In this document: one piece after another, positions 45,001 through 51,092 of the stretch
Layout: the number at the start of each line of letters is the position of its first letter
Numbering within the stretch: the first letter of the stretch is position 1
NCBI GenBank assembly: GCA_030550715.1
Contig: JAUQOU010000005.1
Span: forward strand, 32,756-83,847
Source: a bacterium
GTDB taxonomy: Bacteria; Calescibacteriota; Calescibacteriia; Calescibacteriales; Calescibacteriaceae
Length of the DNA: 51,092 nt
Reading direction: 5' to 3'
Notes under the pieces: generated by a model
Database searches by the model: none
The model's input: the letters and a program-made list of their open reading frames with translations, nothing else
Told to the model about the DNA's origin: nothing
Position numbers and translations under genes: made by a program

Positions 45001-48000
45001 CCTGATATATCCTCCTCACCGAAATAGTTTCTTATTGCAAGAAGATATGTCAGGTCAAAACTTCCTTTGCTTGCCCACGATTTTGTGCTTCCGTCAAAAA
45101 TCTGCCCTACTATTTCAAATGTCCACGGAAGAGGAGGAAAAAGAGATATTTCAATTCCATCATCTAAAAATCCGTTCTGACCAAAAAAATATCTTACTGT
45201 AAATGGTCTTTCAACAAAATTTCTTGTCCAGAATTTCTGTGAATTAGCATTCCCGACCGCTCCGTAGAATCTTCCTAATGTGATTCTGAAAAATGGAAGA
45301 CCGCGTGTTGAAACATAAACCTCTTTTACTCTGAAAAACTCTCTTCCTACCACCTGTGATGTCAGAAAATCTTGCATCTCACTATCTTTTTTCTCAATAG
45401 CATCTGTGAAGAAAGAGAGATTGATAGGTTGAATATCGAGTTCTCCTCTTGCAAACAAAAATCCTCTTCCACCGCTTGCTGAGAGTTCAAGATTTCTTAT
45501 AGAAAACATGAACATGTTGTTCTTTCCTGTGAAAGCGCTGAAAAGTGAATTACCTCGCAAGCTTAACTCAATAGCGTAGATATGGTTTAACTTTGAAAAA
45601 GAGAGTATAAAGATTCCACTTATGAAGATTCTGAAAAAAAATCTCATGATTTTTTGGTACTTTTTCATGCTTGAAAGAATTTTAAAAATTTTCTAAATCG
45701 TAAAAATTGCGTTTTTTTGAATTTTTCAGTATTTATTTTTTGTATTTGTTCAGACAAGTTTTCTGTTGCAGATCTCTCTGAAATAACACGAAAGGCATAT
45801 ATTTTTTGATGTCGGGATTTTGGGTTCTCTCTTCCCGAGCCAGAAGTCAAGAGAACTTTTCAATTCATCTAAAATTCCGTCTCTTATATCTTTGTAGTAG
45901 AAGTTTTGAGAGAACTCTTTTAAGTTGTCTGCCACAACTTTTACTCTTATTTCAAGCAGTAGGTCTTTCAGGTTTTCTCCCGTCATTTTTTCAATGCAGA
46001 GAGCATATATTCCGAGTTGAAGTATATCTGATGAGAAAATTTCATAGGTTTTTCTCGTCTTCAGTTCAACGATTTTTCTTAGCTTATTCTCCGAAAAGAT
46101 CATAAGGTCTGGTTCTCCAGATATCATAACTTTGAGATCTTGATTTTTTTCTTCCCATATAAAGCCAACTTTTGTTGTTAGTCCGATTGTTTCTCCCCTT
46201 GATATAATTTTTTCTAATTCATCTAAGCTTTCAAGTTCGTATGCAAAGTATTCTTCGTGAATTTTTGTTCCTAAAATCATCTCTTCTGTTTCTACTTTGC
46301 CGTGTTTTATCTCGAGGATTTTCCTCCACTCGCAAAAAAGAGATGACGATATATCAGAAACGAAGATTCTTGGTATTTTGTTTTTTATAGCAAAATTTGA
46401 TATTTCTGAGAATCTTTCATATATGCGGTAAAGAATTGTCTTTTCATTTTTGCTCATTTTTTCTCATTTGGTTTTTCTGTTTTTGAGATTTTGAATAAAC
46501 TTTTCAATATCGCTTATACCTCTTTTTCTTTTGAGAAGTTCTAAGAACTCATCTGAGATAGAGTACGGTTTTGGGACTCCTATTATATTTCCTTTGACAA
46601 CCTGCCAGGAATATTTTACAGGTTTTTCTTCATAGCGACCGAACCTATCAATTGCTCTTATCTCAATTGTGTTTATTCCCTGTTTGGCTTCTGATATAAC
46701 AAAAAGTTCGTCGCAAGGAAGCCATCCTGCTGAGTTGAGGTTGCACTCAAATTTTATACCTTCTTCTTCGTCTGCTGTGAAGATGAACTCTGCGTAGTTT
46801 GTATTTGTTATACTTGGCGGGGCGGAGAGAAGTATTGTGAGCGGTGGTTTAGCATCTACGGTAAAAGTGAGCTGAGCAGGAGGTTTTTCCATGTTTCCTG
46901 CTAAATCTTCGGAAAACGCTTCTATTTTATGTTTCCCATCTTCTATACTTGTCAGATAGAATTTAGAGCTTGAGCACTCGAACCAGAAACCATCATCAAC
47001 TTTGCACAGAGTATATTTTACCGGCTCACTTGTAAGAAGTTCAAACATTGCCTCGGGAGCCGTGGCGATTTCAGAGAAACCTACTGGAACAATAGTTGTT
47101 TTTGGTGGATATGTATCTACGATGAAGCTGTAATCTAATATTTTTCTTCTGCAATTCCCGTCTTCAAAATATACTTCAAATTTTTTTTGTCCGTCTTCTC
47201 TAAACTCTACAAATATTCTTGAAGATATGGCGGGACAAGGAATTGAGTAATCTAATATTTTGCAAGAAAAAGTTATTCCTGGAGCGAAAACAAATTCCGC
47301 ATAATTTTTGTTCCAGTATTTTTCTGGTTTTGTTATAAAGGTCGGTTGAAATCCAAAGTCGTAGCAAGTTGGTTTTTCAGGGTAAGCCAGTTCTGTCGCT
47401 GATTTTTCAAATACCTCCTTTTGTACTTCGCCCTTGTGAAGTACTATAACTTTGCTTTTCTCTTTTTCTTCTTGTGATTTTGATTTCTTCTCCGTAACTT
47501 TTTCTTCTGTTTTTATCTCCTTTTTTTCCTCCCGAGCAAATTTTTCAGTTTTTTTTTCAGGACACTTAGATATTGCGATACCTATGATTACACCTACGGC
47601 TACAGATAGGGTTAATTTTATTAGTTCTTGAAGCTTTTTTCTTCCTATGTTTCTCCTTTCGTTTTTTGCCTCGTTCATCAATAGCCCTCGCAAAATCTTC
47701 TGAAATCCGAAAAAATTTTGCGGTACTAAAAATAAATTAAATTTATTATATAAATTATATAAATTTTAAACTTATAATCCCTAAAAGATAGATTAAAAAT
47801 TATGGCTTTATCAGATAAAGAATTCAATGATATTATAGAGAAGTTTTCAAAACTATGTAGAAAGAGCTTTTCAGAGACGCTCAGAGACCTATGCTCGGAA
47901 GCGGGAATTGAATTCAAACTGAACCTTTCAGGTCCTGAAAAAAAGGAGATTTTGAAGGTTCTGCTCAAAAAAGATGAATTCTCTAACTTAGTAGAAGACG

Positions 48001-51000
48001 ATACAAAAAAGAAAATATTAGAATGGTTGGAATCAAAAAGAGGAGGAAGAAAGAAAAAGGAGTCGGACTGATTTTTTTTACCTTTTGAGCTTTCTTTCAA
48101 ACCATTTTATAACTGGTGGGGGAACGAGCAGAGAAATATCCCCCCCAAGTTTTGCTATTTCTCTGACAAGAGAAGATGAAAAGTAAGATACTTGTTCCTC
48201 TGCCATTATGAAAATTGTCTCTATTGAATTATCAAGTTTTCTGTTGGTGAGAGCCATCTGGAACTCATACTCGAAGTCGGAAACAGTTCTCAATCCCCTT
48301 AATATGACCTTCGAGCCGACTTTTCTCATAAAATCAACGAGCAATCCTTCAAATTTCATCACCTCAACTCTTGGTTCATCTGAAAAAACCTCTTTTAGCA
48401 TTTCAAATCTCTCTTCAAATGAGAAGAAAGTGTTCTTTTGTGTATCTTTTGCTACTGCTATTATGAGTTTTTCAAAAACTATAAGCGCTCGTTTTACAAC
48501 ACTTACATGCCCAAGCGTGATGGGATCGAAAGTTCCAGGGTATACCGCAACCTTTTCCGGCATAACAGAAAAGTTTATAATTCATCAAATAGATTTCTGA
48601 AAATCAATAACAGAAATTTTCAAATCTGTAAAATGAAAATTTATGAAGGCGGAGAAAAAAGCTTCTCCCGCAGGGGTGGGAGGACCGAAGGAAGTAGTCG
48701 CTCGTTTCAGGATAAGAATACCTGCACAGGAGGCAGCTCCTGCTCCACCGGTCGGTCCAGCTCTCGGTCAGAGAGGAGTAAATATAGCTGAATTCTGCAA
48801 AAGATTTAATGAAGCGTCAAAGGTTTTCCCAAAAGGTATTCCAATTACCGCTCACGTCACAGTATATAAAGATAGGTCTTTTGATTTTATACTTAAAACT
48901 CCTGTCACATCTGCCCTTATTTTGAAATACGCAAAATTAGAAAAAGGTTCTTCTGAACCAGGAAGAAAAATAGTTGGAAAAATAACAAGGAAAGATGTTG
49001 AAGAGATAGCGAAAATAAAACTCCCTGACCTGAAAGTCAATTCATTTGAATCTGCCTGCAGAATAGTAGAAGGAGCAGCAAAAAGTATGGGAATAGAAGT
49101 TGTTGATTGACTCTTTACGCTCCCTTAATCACTTCCCAAAAAATATAGATTTAAAAATCATATACGAGTTACGCATACAAAATAATTTATTGAATTATTG
49201 TATGTTAAGTGATACAATTGTCGCCCCGGCATCCCCTCTGATACCATCTCCTATACATATAATAAGATTATCAGGAAGTAAAGTTCTTGAAATACTTTAT
49301 AAACTCACCCAAAAGGACTTCTCTTCAAAAGAACCAAGAAAATCCTATCTTGTCAGAATATATGGAGAAAACGGAGAGGAATTAGATGAGGGATTGGTTG
49401 TTTTCTTCAAGGCACCTCATTCATATACCGGAGAAGATATGGCAGAAATCTTCATTCACGGAAATCCTATTCTCACCGATTACATAGTGAAGCTATGTAT
49501 AAGTTATGGAGCAAGGTACGCAAAAGAGGGGGAGTTTACAAAAAGAGCTTTTTTGAACGGTAAGATAACGCTTGAAAAATCAGAAGCAATAAACTCACTT
49601 ATAAGAGCTTCTACTCTTGAAGGAGTTAGAAGGTCTTTTAGAGTACTGAAAGGTGAATTTGAGAAGCTTATGAGTGAATTGAGGGAGGAGATTTTAGATG
49701 TTGTCTCGCAGGTTGAGGCATCTATTGACTTTCCCGAAGATGTGGATTACGAGCTTACATACGAAGAAATTATGGGAAGGGTTTTTCAGCTCTATCAGAA
49801 GATCTACGGAATCATTTCTGAGTGGAAAAAGACGAAAACCCTTATTTATGGGGCAAAATGCGTCATAGTCGGTAAGCCAAATGTCGGAAAGTCAATGCTT
49901 TTCAACTCCATAATAGGATATTCAAGAGCAATCGTCTCTCCTATACCTGGCACAACTCGTGATTTTATAGATTCAGATATAGATATTGGGGGAGCGATAG
50001 TGAAAATTGTAGATACAGCAGGAGTGAGGAAGTCCTACGACCCTATAGAAAAAGAAGGCATTGAAAGAACTCTGCAAATTGTGGACTCCGCAGATATTCT
50101 GATATGTGTCTTTGACTCTTCTGAAAAAGAACCCCAGCAAGACGATGAGGAGATTTTAAAAATTATAAAAGCGGAGCAAGATAAAAAAGTGATAATTGCT
50201 ATCAACAAAATAGATATAGGAGATGCTGATTTCTGGATTAATCTTTTGAGGAAAAAAATTGAAGAAATTTCAGAGAAAAATATTGATCAGAATCAGATCT
50301 CTATTATTCCTGTTTCTGCAAAAGAGAAAATCGGTATAGATGCTATAAAAGAGGAGATCTTGAAATTTTTCTTTCAGGGTGCCTCATATTCAGAAGGTGT
50401 TTCAGTGATAACATCAAGACAGAAAGCTATTGCTGAGGAAATTTTGCAAAATGTCCTTACTGCCAAGAACTTCATGATGCAATCTGATTATTTGGGAACT
50501 GCTTACTCATTGCGCAACGCTATAAAAAAGATAGATGAAATGCTTGGAAAAGAAAGCTCACAGGAAATCATTGACAGAATTTTTTCTACATTCTGCATAG
50601 GAAAATAAATATGTCTTCTCCCAAAGTTTTTTATTGCTGATATATTATCATCAAAAAAATCCGTTTTTTCTCAAGATCTTTAACCCTACGAGGAAAGAGA
50701 GAGCATGTATAAGGAAAGAAAGCATTGCGAAACTCAGAGGATTTAATGTATCTCTGAAGAATTTTGATATAAAAAAGAATACAGGGGTGCAGATTATTCC
50801 GAACTTAAAAATCTGAAAAGAGAACGGCAGACAAGTCACAGAAGATAATGAAAAAGATATATCAAATATTATCTCGTTTAATTCTTCTTTTCCTCCTTCT
50901 TCTATGAGTTCTGCAAGGTCTTTTATGAGTTTGCTTTTTCCCTTTTCGATAGATATTTCAGCTTCTTTGAATTTCAAAAGATTTTCTCCATCAAAAACAA

Positions 51001-51092
51001 AACCATCATACATTTTCATTTTCCCTGATTGAGAGTTTATTTTTTCTGCCACGAATAGCTTATCTTCCATTGTAAAAACGTACTTTCTAATT

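Overview
The window is AT-rich, gene-dense bacterial chromosome of ordinary housekeeping character, with two small CRISPR arrays and several unusual surface proteins. LpxC, an Omp85/POTRA protein and a probable LptF/LptG permease show a diderm that makes lipid A and LPS. FliD and FliQ show that it is flagellated. Heavy use of ATA (Ile) and AGA/AGG (Arg) codons, Lys/Glu/Ile-rich proteins, a TrpB2-type tryptophan synthase and a CRISPR repeat ending in ATTTAAAC (close to the ATTGAAAC ends of many thermophile type I-B/III repeats) suggest a thermophile, probably from a poorly cultured lineage. I cannot name the phylum. No tRNA, rRNA, insertion sequence or prophage gene was seen.

Layout. 1-5004 (minus): the N-terminal part of an Omp85 protein cut by the window edge, proB, then panB-panC-panD. 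5222-7995 (plus): lpxC, tsaC/sua5 and an rsmH broken by an apparent 10-nt deletion. 7943-14222 (minus): a tight run of ABC exporter, Lgt-like protein fused to a lipoprotein-like half, comF, fumC and cmk. 14368-18148 (plus): yajC, birA, a MaoC-type dehydratase and a tandem alpha/beta-hydrolase. 18124-20725 (minus): a lipoprotein and an outer-membrane barrel. 20818-28985: two CRISPR arrays with identical repeats and almost identical leaders, about 7.8 kb apart, enclosing a small barrel gene, leuB, fliQ, trpB2, a GT4 glycosyltransferase, glgB and a ferredoxin/metallo-beta-lactamase fusion. 29032-36573: anmK, a CcdA-thioredoxin fusion, a sugar nucleotidyltransferase, a giant lipoprotein and a DegT aminotransferase. 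36592-47678 (minus): fliD with a sigma28-like promoter, a giant Asp-box/PKD protein, pth, a ZnuA-like/SH3 fusion, a barrel, a Cas4-like nuclease and an Ig-repeat anchored protein. 47802-51092: a small unknown protein, coaD, rplK, mnmE and the C-terminal part of a probable LptF/LptG.

How the genes fit together. panBCD plus coaD supply steps of coenzyme A synthesis. lpxC, the Omp85 protein and LptF/G belong to outer-membrane biogenesis. anmK and the nucleotidyltransferase may act in cell-wall sugar recycling. leuB and trpB2 serve amino-acid synthesis and glgB serves glycogen. A large share of the accessory content is exported: two TPR-type lipoproteins, three predicted barrels and three multi-domain surface proteins.

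Most noteworthy: the duplicated CRISPR leader/array pair with no cas operon in view; the last repeat of array 1, which encodes the stop codon and terminal Phe of a barrel protein; an Lgt-like enzyme fused in frame to a lipoprotein-like protein; and a Cas4-like nuclease outside any cas context.
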